Below, one piece after another: positions 1-12,000 of a stretch of 64,000 nt of DNA. This stretch comes from Pterobdella sp. o SKG-2022 (Eukaryota > Annelida > Clitellata > Hirudinida > Piscicolidae): NCBI GenBank assembly GCA_964035795.1, contig OZ038321.1, positions 20,164,283 to 20,228,282 on the forward strand, in the 5' to 3' direction. The notes below the pieces were generated by a model. The model saw only the letters and a program-made list of their open reading frames with translations, was not told the origin of the DNA and ran no database searches. A program made the translations under genes and the position numbers. Every line of letters starts with the position of its first letter. The stretch's first letter is position 1.

Positions 1-271
1 TAAATAGCATCTCTCAGCTATTCCTCATTGTATGAACACAGTGCAGTTAGTTCAGCCCTCAGTGAATTCTTAAACTTGTAATATCATTTTTCTGCCTCTA
101 AGTGGTGCAAAAAAAATTTGGAGCAAAATTTTTGATCACAGTTTTTAAACTCGCATGAAATTTAAAACTTAAAACTTTCTATTGGAAATGTCTCACAAAT
201 TAAGGAGATAATTATCAAATGAATAAACACAGTGATAATTTCATAATGACAAGTGATGAAGCGATGTAGTG

Positions 272-3200
272 TTATGAAGTGATGTTGAACTTTTCTTTGC
301 CAGGGGAATCCATATAGATGCACCAAATATTTTTTTGAGAAGGTACTTTGTGCGAGTCCAGAAGTTTCTTGCATGCAATTGCTTTCTCTGGACCAAAATA
401 ACCTCTGTTGGTTGTTTTGTTGTTGTTAAATTTTTTTAAATCTGTTTTTTCATTTAAAAAATCTTAGGTTGGAAGTCTGAATTTAGAAATTTTTTCATAA
501 TGAAACCATGGATTTGGTTTTAGAAATTATACAAGAAATATGAATTGCTTTTTTTGACAACTCGTAATCGTTTGAATACAAAGAATGTCATAAATGTACT
601 GCAAATGTTCGACTTTTGAATTTCAAATACTTCTCCGAAAACCAACAGCTTTCCTTTAAACTATTCAATTTCAAAATTTAAAATAGTCAGTTCAATGTTC
701 CTTACTTTTGTAAGTTTTTCCAAAGGTTTGAAAATTGAATGATGAAATATAAAAAACAACATAAGGCAATAAAAGTCAACCTGAAGAACTCAAAAAGTAG
801 TATCAAATGATTTCTCTTAGTAAGGTTCAAAAAACTTACGGTGGAAAAGATGAAAGCAACTTTTTGAAAATCCAAAGTTAATAATAAACATTTTGAACTT
901 TGAAAAAGCTAGAAAACTGTTTGTACAACAAAAAAGTGAAATATATGTGACTTTATAATGAAAATTCAGTATTCAAGCTCTATTTTAGACTATACAAAAT
1001 AATTTGCTTCGAGGTGTGTTCTACAATTATAACTATCTTTCAAGCACTTTTATACATAAAAATAATTATCTTACATGTAGAAAAAATTTTTCGCAAACTT
1101 AGACCAAAGTTCGTTTATAAAAATCAAAGTTTTGTCTGGAAACATAAAATTTCCAAAACTTTGAAAAATAAAGTTGTTTAAAAAATATGTTTTCAACTTT
1201 CTGAATGACTTTGTAAATTTTTCATCAAAGTATTCAAGTTTTGAAATTAAATTTTGTAAGATGAGGACAAAGAAAGGTATAAAAAAATGCTCATTTTACT
1301 ACTCAGAAATATTTACCGCTGTTTTTAACACACTTAACGAAATTTTAACTAAAATATTTAATCATTTAAATTTTTGTAAAAAATAATGAAATCATAATGT
1401 TATAAGTATTGTTGGAAGGATTTTAACAGTTATATAATAAAATCATTTATTATTAACCGTATTTTTTCTGGTTCTATATAAAATTATTATTTGAAGAATT
1501 TTTTCTAAAAACTTTTATTATAATTAATCTGCTTCATAAATCATCTCATTCCATGCTTAACAACATAATAAAATTTCATTCTGTTATTTTTTCAAAAAAA
1601 GGGTTTATTAAAGTGTTTTCTAGGATAAAGACCGTAATTGAAAGTTAAAACACTTGCAAAAGCATTTGAACTCACTGCAAAATATGGTCCTCAACAGATA
1701 GGTTTTCATTGGTTTGTAAATGTGCGATGAGAAGTTTAGTGTTGGCCTGCATAAAAAATTCATGCCGTTATGCTTCCAACGTCATCACAGATTATCATAT
1801 GTAAAAGCTTACATAAAACAAATTCGAAATAAATATTTATAGTTCTTTTACTTCCAACTAAAAATGTTCAGCTACTCACACCAAACAACAAACACATAAA
1901 ATAAATTTGAATTCAAAGCATTTTTATTTTTTTAATTTTTAACCAAAACGTTAAGAAAAAACACAATACAATTTCACCCACCATCACTGGCTCCCCTTCT
2001 AACTCCATGGGGGTGTATAGGGGAATGGCTTTGAAAAGGCAGCTTTTGTGGCACCTGTTTTGAAGAAAAACCCCGTTATGACCTGACTCGTTCACCAGTG
2101 GTTTGTATGTGTATTGCTTGACGCTTGAGAGAAGAAGCTTGAGTAAAGATTTCAATATCATACTAACGGTTCGTCATGACGTTGGGTTTATAATTACATA
2201 TATATCTTTATAGTAAATGTGTAAAAATGCTTACGAAAAAGAAATTTAATTCAGCAAAATTTAACTTATTTGGAAAATTGGAGATCAAAAGGGTTTGTTA
2301 AAGCGTTGAAAGTCTGATTTTTGGCATTTTTGCCTTTCTTGCTTCATATTAATTAAATTCAAAAAATAATGCCTCGTTTAAAATATTTGATGGATGAACT
2401 TTGAATGAAAAGTCAGAGGAAAAAATTTTTGGATCAATTTTTATAGAAAGCAATAGATCATGGCAAAAAAGATATATAATATGAAGATTTATAAGAAAGT
2501 TATGATGCGACTATTGTACATGCATGTGATCAAACATGATTTTAAAGACATATTTTCACGAGTATTTCTTCGCCATTGTGAAGGTTTAATGAGAGTTGAA
2601 TTATCAAAATAGTCACTTTGGTATCATGAAAAAAAATTATCAAAAATTTTGTCGTTTGTAAAACCCGAATAACTTATTTTAAAACACAATGGGCATTTAG
2701 ATTTACAAAATTAATTATAGGAGTATGAAAGTATGACAATCATAAATATATAAAATAAAAATAAACGTCATATGAAACAAAAAGCGAACAAAGACGGTGA
2801 AAGTCTATTATTAATTATTAAATATTATATATTTATAAATTAATCAGCTGTTTAGAAACTAAATTTCCATTTATTTGAAAACTTTTTATACATGCTTCAA
2901 TTGGTTTCAAATTAACATATTTACATGGATAGTTTTGGGGCAAATAATTTACAGAATATTGTAATATATGCTTTAAAAAGTAAAAAACTAACTTCTAAAA
3001 GAATTTAAACTAAAAATATTTTTTGAAATCTTTCCAAGCTTTTAACACTTGGAATTGTTTTAGATGAAAACTTATCAAATGTATTGAAAAAATAATCGGA
3101 TAAAACTATTAGAATCACCTTGCCACTCGATGTGTACAAATAAAAAGGATCCCCATATTTCAAAACATGGTTGTCATAGGCTGCTGAGGGCCTTCAAAGG

Positions 3201-4619
3201 AGATTAATACATATAAATAAAAATCTCTGTGAATAAAAGACGAATGCTAATTTTTAAAATGTTTTCACGTCATTCAACTTTTATTGTTACATAAAGGATA
3301 TGCTATAGTAGCGGAAGGATTAAAAAACGGGTGCAAAGGTTAAAGCCGGCTATCTTTGGATTTTTGACTAATGTTGCGTTGTCGAGTGTTGAAAATTGAG
3401 CTTTTTTAATTCTTCTCGCAAAAAATAAAAGTTGTTTAATTCGTTTTTTAATTTGATCATATACAAGTCAAATTTTTTGAAACGTGAGAAATTTTTTTTT
3501 ATATAGTTTTTCAAGTAAGTTTTAATCTCTTTACGTAGGAACTATTTCCGTCGAGCATTTCTATTATGCATCAAAGCTCATTTAATTTCTTCATCATTAA
3601 GCTGAAATGGAAAACATTACAAACCCTCTGATTTGGAAGGTGGTCATAGGGGTGGGTGAAGAAATCAAATCTGAGGCAGCAACACTATCTACTGAGGTCT
3701 CAATAAACTCAGAAGAAAAATCTGCAAATTTCCATTTTGCAAAAGAAATGTGCAAGGTCAAGCACCTCGTTTCTGTGTTCAAGTTTGTGTTCAACACATT
3801 CAAAAGCATAATTTTATCTCCGTACTTGACATGCCCTTTTGGGCAATAACTCAACTCGAGCTGAAATATTGTTGAAGTTAAACAATTTATTAATATTTTA
3901 TACCTAATAATAATCTTACTAATGTCAAAAACTTTTCTTTCAAAGCTTTTTTTTTTTGACTGCAAAGTAAGCCATTTTCTTTTTTGTATAAATACTCTTT
4001 TATCATATCCTGTTATCAAATAAGAATGAAATCTATTTAAGCTTTTAATATTGTTTTTTGACAAATTTAAGCCTTAAAAGTTGTTTTGGCATATTAAATC
4101 CTTAAGGTCTTCTTTAAAAGGTTTGCGTCAAAAAAACCATTATATTTTCAAAGTAAAACAAAAATATGAAAGGTTTTATTAGTTTAAATGATGTTTCTGT
4201 TATCTCTACTAAGCAAGTGCCTCTTACGAGATCACACGCTCTCATAAGCCTATTGATCACGGTTGGAGAAGAATTTAAACATCAAAATGAAAAGTATAAA
4301 AATAATTTATTTTTAGAATTGAAATTTCACGAATTTTTAAAATCAATGATAGGAATAAATTCAAATTACAAGATTTCATGCACCACTAAAGTTTGAGTTT
4401 TTTCTATTTTAAAACTTTACTGCAATATACACTTATTAATTTAGAACCTAAATTAGTATAATTTTGTTTAATAATGATATAAATAATATATGATATAAAA
4501 CTTCGTATAACATCTTCAAGAGCCCTTTCTTCAAACCAGTTTCCGGTCTTGACGCACTTGTTATACCTTCCAGGTTCAGCATATGCCTTTCTCGACGTGA
4601 AAAAGTCATGCGGAAGCAT
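272..4619 (-). CDS. CFAP161: CFAP161-like protein, paralogue A
   Basis: Cilia- and flagella-associated protein 161 is a microtubule inner protein of motile axonemes. Seven exons can be joined in phase: 4619-4512, 4009-3920, 3860-3625, 3191-3119, 2137-1982, 1746-1676 and 404-272, giving 288 residues (about 300 is usual for the family). Recognisable blocks in order are TGNWFEERALED (exon 1), GHVKYGDKIMLLN (exon 3), KYGDPFYLYTSSGK (exon 4), LEGEPVMANTKLL (exons 5-6) and YFGPEKAIA...LDSHKV...KNIWCIY (exon 7), which match the family from end to end. The start is the first ATG upstream of the NWFEE block. Several donors are weak; that of exon 1 is GTTATA. There is no in-frame stop or frameshift, so it looks functional. 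It lies directly downstream of a second copy on the same strand. Identity is strong; the exact ends of exons 1 and 3 are inferred. Confidence 0.85.
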
Positions 4620-5069
4620 TGTACGAGAGATTTTATAATGTCAACGTCTCAAAATATGTATTTGATTGACGTTTATAAACAAAAAACACGATTCAAGCTA
4701 GCAAATGATCAGCCGCATAAGTATATATATATATATAGTATATATAATTTTTCACTATTTTTAAATGCTGAATCCAATTTTAGAAATTTTTCTCTATAAA
4801 GAAAGTTTTATGATGATAGCTTTAGAGATTTTTTTGTTTTCATAAGGTACAAAACTTTAATTTTATTCTGAAGTTTTTATTTAAAATCGAAAAAAAATTT
4901 TTTTTAATTTTAATAAATTGTCTAGAACTAATCAGCAAATAAAAATCGCATTTTTTTAATTTCTTGAATCATAAACAAGCCCACCCACAGACGAATTTTC
5001 AATTGAAATCATATCAGACCAATAAATCTGTGTATGAATCATTAAATTCTTATAATCTCTTGACGCCAC
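4620..5069. other. spacer between the CFAP161 copies
   Basis: This 450-bp AT-rich spacer separates the stop of paralogue B from the start codon of paralogue A. It should hold the promoter of A and the 3' end of B. A short TA-rich run lies near 4724-4745. I see no other coding signal. Confidence 0.5.
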
Positions 5070-8000
5070 TTAATCTTGAGGGGGTAGAGTGAAAGGGAAG
5101 TTGTCTTTGTTGGAAGCATCCATGAAGAAGCACCAGTGGTTTTGGATAGCTGGAAATCTATGTTGTTCAAACACGCTTTTGAAACTCACCTCGTTATCTT
5201 GCCCGTAGAAGCCGCTTAATTTCATTTGAATTAATGCAATAATGAGAATAATTATAGTTCTCTTATATAGATATATATATATGTTAATAATTTAATCTTT
5301 ACATAATCGTCTAACAATTTTGTATTTAGTTTATATTAGAAAAATTGAATGATTTTTATGAAAATTGCTTTAACTATTGCACTAACGAACCGCCTATTTG
5401 ACGCAACTGATGGTTGACTCACATTCATAAATAAAAAAGCATGAATACAATAAAAAACGAGACTCAATTCTCGTTTTTCAAAATTGCATAGAATTAATAG
5501 AATTATTCGAACTAAAATTATGAATAAAAACTTTTTGATGTTACTTTATAGCAAAAAAATTTTGATAAACTAAAAATAACTTTGAGGTCTAACTCGAGCA
5601 AGTGATCTTCCACACAGAGGTTTTCGTTGGTGGTTACGTGGTTGATCAGTACTCGAGAGTTTGCCTGATTGGTGGTTTCATATTTAGTTTCAATATTAGT
5701 TTGTTTTCATGGAATAGCACTCTATTCAACTTAACAACTACCAACCATGATATTGTTGACTCCAGTACTTAGTATGTTACTTGGTCAGTTAGTTATTTAG
5801 TTTCTTTAAGAAAATGGAAAAAACTATTATAATAAACCAAAACTCATCAGCATATGAGACAAGACCGTTTCAAAAAATGAATTTGGTCTTTGAAAAACTT
5901 TATCCAATAATAAAATTACGTGGTTTAAAAACTACCGATATAGATAGCACTCTTCTAAAACCAAAATCCCACATTCTTCAAAAATGCAATAAGTAAGCAT
6001 CGTAAACTACTCACCATAACCGGCTCTCCCTCGAAGTCGAGAAAGTTTTGCAATGGAAGAACCCTGAAGCGTGAGTTGCAACTGCAGCCGCTGGTTAACA
6101 AGGCCCAGTTGTGCCCAGAGATGTTTTTGGCTGGCAGAAAAGGAGTCTGCTTGCCACTCGCTAACAGTAACTTTGAGGGGTGTTTGGAGTTTGTACATTT
6201 TTTGTTGATTTAAAATCAAAGATATTAGAAAATCAGAGATGAGAAAAATATTATTAAAAGCTGTTCTGTCTTTAAAATAATGTTTTTCAAGGTTAGTTTT
6301 TGTTAATATTCTCAAAATATATATAAAATTTTATGACTTGAAATGAACGATAATTGAAGCATGAAGGATCTATGAACTTTTTCAGAGGATGTGAATAGAT
6401 AGAAGGGTTCTCCATAGCGTAGTAGGCTACCATCATGCCCTGCAGTTAATCTGCAATGCAGCGGTTTATCAGCGTACATATTTTATTCAAAATCAAACTG
6501 TATTCTTATGACAGTGAACGCTTTCAAACGCAACAAAAAACAGTGTAGAAACTAATATTATTTAAATGATTGTTTTAGTCAAACATTATATATATAGATG
6601 GATATAGTTACGAAAACGTGATTGGTCAACAACCCCCTTATAACGAAAGAAGACATAATGGTTGGGTAAGGGATAGAACTGGAAACGCATAATTCTTTGA
6701 CAGGAGTATCAAAATATGAAGCATCGATACATTTTCGATGCATAGTGTTTCTAGGCACATGAATACTTAGAGGTCTGACTTGAGTAGTCATGGATGTGAT
6801 GGGAGTATTCACAACCATTACTTTATCTCCGTATTTGACGTGTTTTTGGGGGCTGAATGTTAGCTCTTCCTTCATATAAATGTAATCTTTGAATTTTTTT
6901 TCAATTTGTCTAATAAATTTCTTACCGGTTTCAGAAGAATCTTGTTTATTTTATTAATTTTTTGAGATGTCAGTAACTGGTTATCTTTTTTAAAAAGATA
7001 GTCTTTTATTAGATCCTGTTTTGGAAAAGTAGAACTCAAAGTAATGAAAATTTAAAAACCATTCGATAATGTATGGCTGATGAAAGTGATATATTACGTT
7101 ATAAAGCACTCAACAAAATTCATAAAATGATTAATTCAAAACATAAATTTGATATATTTGTTTTAAGAAAACTAGGTCTTTCGATAATTAGTAGATACCA
7201 AGTAACTCTATCTTATCGAATTCATTAATGCCTTTGAAAATATTACATTTATAAGTCATCGATAATCTAATATTTTGAAATTTATATGGCAATGATTTTT
7301 TAAAAGATTTATTAATAAATTTTTTATTTTTGGTTAGAGAAAACTAAATTCAAGTATCAGCTAAGAAACAAAAAAACTTGGGTGAAGGTTCGGGGGACTT
7401 GGAATGAACGATTTATTGAGCTTTATTTTTATTTACTCCGTAGATGAAATTTAAAAAACTTTCAAATTTTAAAAGATTTTGAAAATTTTTTTTAAAAGAA
7501 AATATATATTGAAAATTATACAAAAAAAAGACAAAAACGCGAGGACTGAGCCAGGTTATTCAAGTTATTTGATCATATCTAGAAACTAGACCAAATATAA
7601 CGGCGCAAAGAGCTATGGATAATTACTTACCAACTACATCAAGACCTCTGGTGGGTGAACCAAAAATGATTTTACCAGCTGCACTAAAGAGACTTAAAAG
7701 CCCGAAACATAGTCACTAAGACTTGTTGAAACTGCGAATAATGTCAAAAGAAAGAGCTTTGTGGAGAAACATTCCCATTTTTAATTTTAACAATGTTTCG
7801 ACTCAAATGTGAAGTTTATAAATACTAATAAATCATACCGAAACCAAGCGAGTGAAAATAAATTAACTTTGAAAGACTTCTACTTATTATAGGACTAATA
7901 ATAGGTGAAAACCTTGCGAAAATTATCTATAATAATAAAAAAAACTAACAAAACTTGGTTTAATATACTTTATCCAATGTGCTCTAATTTCCATAAAACT

Positions 8001-8235
8001 ATCGCATTAGTTGGAATACCTCGAAGATATCCAAAAAAAATACAATATAGTATACATTAGCAATGAAGATTTACAAAAAAAGTCACATTCTTGCTTTAAG
8101 CATTCACCAACTTCTTACCTCTTCGAGTGCCCTTTCCTCGAACCAATTGCCCGTTTTGACACATTTATTGTATGTTGTAGGTATTTTGGAAGTTTTTTCA
8201 AGTATAGAACACTTATTCGTAAGCTCTTCGTACAT
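5070..8235 (-). CDS. CFAP161: CFAP161-like protein, paralogue B
   Basis: This is a second complete axonemal CFAP161 gene. Seven exons join in phase: 8235-8119, 7015-6926, 6869-6634, 6450-6378, 6170-6015, 5664-5594 and 5214-5070, giving 295 residues. Exons 2-6 are 90, 236, 73, 156 and 71 nt, exactly the lengths in paralogue A, so the pair arose by tandem duplication of the whole gene. Family blocks are TGNWFEERALEE, KHVKYGDKVMVVN, RYGEPFYLFTSSEK, FEGEPVMANSRVL and GFYGQDNEV...IQNHWCFF. The proteins have diverged widely (N-terminus, exon 5 centre and C-terminus differ), so the duplication is not recent and both copies have been kept open. Exon 1 has a strong GTAAGA donor, unlike copy A. The start is the ATG 39 codons before that donor. 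Confidence 0.86.
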
Positions 8236-9087
8236 ACTTGAATAACATGAACATAGAAATGGGATACCTTGCAGTTAAGTTTTGAATTTTATTCTAACAG
8301 CATTAGACAGTGGTTTAAAGATACTAAATTTTTCAAAATATTCTTATCATAAAATTTTATTTTTACACATTTAATTTACGAATATCATAATTTTGGCAAA
8401 AATAAATGAAACTTAATTTATATTAAAACTAATTTCGAGTTGGTTAGAAAATTTTAATTTTTACATTCATATAAAGAAAGTAAACTACCACTTGTTAAAC
8501 GATACTCATACCTAATCTATTCCAAAATTGTATTCGATTTATGGGTTTTTTCTAATTTATTAATAAATTTAATTTCCGTTTCTTCAGCCTTGAATCTTTT
8601 GACAAACTAACTTTGAAAAAGAGAAGTTTATATATAATTAAAATCACCGAACACAAAGATGGAGTAATAGTTTTTTTCATTAACATAATATTAACATCGA
8701 AATATTCAAATTATGAGCTAACTGTAAGTATGTGTCATTTATTATAAATAAGTATTTTTATGAATGATATGCACACAGTAGTAGCAAAGGCTTCATTCAT
8801 AAGAGCTTATTGTTGTGTGCCAGGTTATATTCGTACTTCAAAAGTACAAGTTAATGATAAATAACTCATTTTTTACACATAAATATTAAAATATTTGTTT
8901 ATTTTATGTTTGATTAATTTTTAAAATATCTTTTTTGTAAACTAAAGTGCAATTCTCGGTAACAACTTTATCGATGACGCTTGTTGAAAAAATGAGTTAA
9001 CTATTTCTTATTTATGAAGTGATATTTTTCGAGAAAAAAGAAAACATGAAAAAGGTGACTTATATTATTATTTTTTTTTAAAATTTC
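8236..9087. other. head-to-head intergenic region
   Basis: About 850 bp of AT-rich DNA separates the start of CFAP161 paralogue B (minus) from the first recognised exon of the zinc-finger/SANT gene (plus). Promoters for both are expected here; I see no ORF or named element. Upstream non-coding or short coding exons of the plus-strand gene could be hidden in it. Confidence 0.4.
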
Positions 9088-12000
9088 ATGTTATTACTTT
9101 ACCGTAATTGTTTCGAAAACTTTCTTTTAAAGATTTTGTTGAAAAAAGAGAGAGAAGATAAAAAAAAGTTGGAAGAAATTAAAGTTGAGAATGGACTTAA
9201 TTTTGAAAAAAAAGAAGCTACAGAAACTTTAAACAAACTTGAAACATATCCCAATGTTAATGAAACATTTATTGATTTCAATTATCATAAGAAGAATTTT
9301 CCAAATCCAATTGAAATCAAAAACCATAATGATTCAAAACAATATTTAGACAAAAATAGTGTAAATTTTTCTAATAATTTTGTAACAAATCACTGTTTAT
9401 ATCCAAAGTCTTATTTTAGTCAAATTTCCTATTCCAAAGAAATCTTTCCAGAATTAAAATATCTCACATCTCGAGAAATCATTGCCTTTTCTGATAAAAA
9501 TAAAACATTAAACAATGATTATACCAACAAAATCATTTTTCAAAATTCAAAAAAAGATCAAAAGAACATCAATTATAATAAACATTTCATTTATCCACAT
9601 GAGAATGCAAACAATAAAGATGCCTGGGTACAGTCGTTAACTCAGTCAAATAGTCACTCATTGAGTTACATGCTGGGGAAAAGAGGTCCTAACAGTCCTT
9701 TACAAGTGCCCATTACTCCCACTAGCCACAATTTCCACAATTTCCATTCTCAGCCACTTTATCTTTCTCCATCTGGTCACTATCTTTTTTCAATACCTCA
9801 GCAACTCTCAAAGACAGATCATCATGAAGAAAAGAAGGTTAATAGTAAGAATGATGTTTTCCAATTCAATCAGATGTCTTCTTTCATAAACCAGCATCGC
9901 CTTCAAACATTTTTGTCTCAAAAAAATTACAATAAAGACAATAGAGGTTATTTACAAGAATATAATCATCAAGCTCAGCATAACACCATCTATAATCATG
10001 CTCATAAGGTTATTCCCATATATTTTATTATAAAATTTTTGAGTAAATTTTTTTTTTGATAAATATTTGGATATTTTTTAGTTTATTAGTTTCACTTTTA
10101 AATTTAATCTAAATTCTTTTTGTACATTTTTAACTGATCTACAATAGTCCACTACTCATAAGCTTTTTGTTCTCAAATTTAATCCATTATGTTTAATAAA
10201 AACCATTAAATTATCAATATAAATAGGAAATGAGCACAAAAAATGGGAGTATAGAGGAGAACAAGAGTCTACAATGCACCAATGGAAGCAAGAACAGTTA
10301 TAAAAGTACTGGCTTGAATATCAATGGAAATACTTTGAAATCATTAGAAAACTCTAGTAAGAATAACAAAGATGTCTCAAATCATGGTTATTCAATATTA
10401 TATATTCATTTTTCATTTTAAAATATATTTTATTCATATTTTTTCAAAAAATTCATGTCTTACAAAATTTAAATGATTTTAAAATGAGAACTATAATTTA
10501 AAAAATCTTCAATTTGGCCCTTTTAACCAAAGTCATAAATAGATTCAAATTTTTGTTTAAATTACTGGGAACATTTTCTAAATTCATATAACTATATGAA
10601 TTCTTAATGAACATCTTATAAATATGGCTTAGAGTAATACTTACATTTCTATGAGTCTTATCACAAGAATGAAGTATAATAACCTAAATCAAACTGTAAG
10701 ATCAACAAACACAAAGTATTTATTTTAAAGACACATTTTAAAGCTTTTCAGAAGGCTCTGTTAAAATTATTTGTTAAACTATTTGACTATTCTGTACGTA
10801 TTCTAAGGTTTCTTGGTGTTAATCTTTTTTTCTATATTTTGCCTTATATAAAACATAGTAATAAAAAAAATATGAATGATTGTTTCCTATAACAACAGAA
10901 GTTAATTGAAGCTGTCAAAATTTAAGAAGTAATGAATTTTATATTAGCTTCAAAGTATTTCAGTTGTCATTTTTACTCATTTTGAGTCATAAAACATGTA
11001 TCGTGTAAGGAGCAATGCCATGCTTTAGTGTTTTTTTAAATGCTCAAAAATACTATAATATGAAAAAACAATGGCTCCAGGTTTCCAGCAGTGCTTACAT
11101 TTTTTTTAATGGGAAAGAAACAGAATGAAAAATAGTTATAGATAAAAGAATAGGTTAAAGTCATTGAATACAGTATTACTTGTAAGTTGATTCATGTGTG
11201 GTAGACTATTGTCAAGAAAGTGTTAAATACGATGAATTAAAAATTTTAATGCAGTGGTTTTTTTACTGATTTAATTGAAGGTTGTATCCAGGTATTAAAT
11301 AGTTGTTTAGTTAGGTTAGAGAAAGTGAATTATTTCTGTTATCTGGATGGCAATCCAACCTGTTGGGAAATGAAAAGAAACTGATTTTATACTGATTGGA
11401 ATTAACAGTATGTCTTTAAAGTTAAGTGGTAAAATATACACGTGGATTATTAAAGAAAAAATGTACAGAACTATATGAAATTTTCATAACCCATGGTGCG
11501 GAAACATGAGATGCAAACGCGTTGAAGAATGTGACAAAAGCAGGAAAATAGAGGGTTCAAAAGATATGTGCTGTTCACCGAGGAGTCAATGGGCAAATCA
11601 GTATCAATAATTGCAATATTTAGATGAGGCAAGGAAGTTTGAGGTGATTGAGCCACATTGTGATGAGTCGAGTCAACTCAAAGCAGGCAGTTCCGAGGCA
11701 AGAGGGGAAAAGCAACTCGAAGTCATTGTTATAGAACTGTTTGGCCATAAAGATGTTTGCTATGAAATCAAAGGGCGTAGTAACGTGGGTTGCTTGTAGA
11801 AGTCAGTGATCTCTTGGAAAGATACTGTAACATAATTGCCGATTGTTAACATTGAAAAAATACACTTCCTTTTGATGGTGATTTTTTAATATTTTAAATG
11901 AGAACCCAAAAACTATTGTCTATCTTAAATTCAATCTATTATTTATTTTTAATACCAAAAATTATTGAAAATCTAAAACAACTCTTATTACTTCAAATTG

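Noticed and set aside
3607..3849. Plus-strand ORF of 80 codons
   Set aside because: Antisense shadow of CFAP161 paralogue A exon 3, which matches the family on the minus strand.
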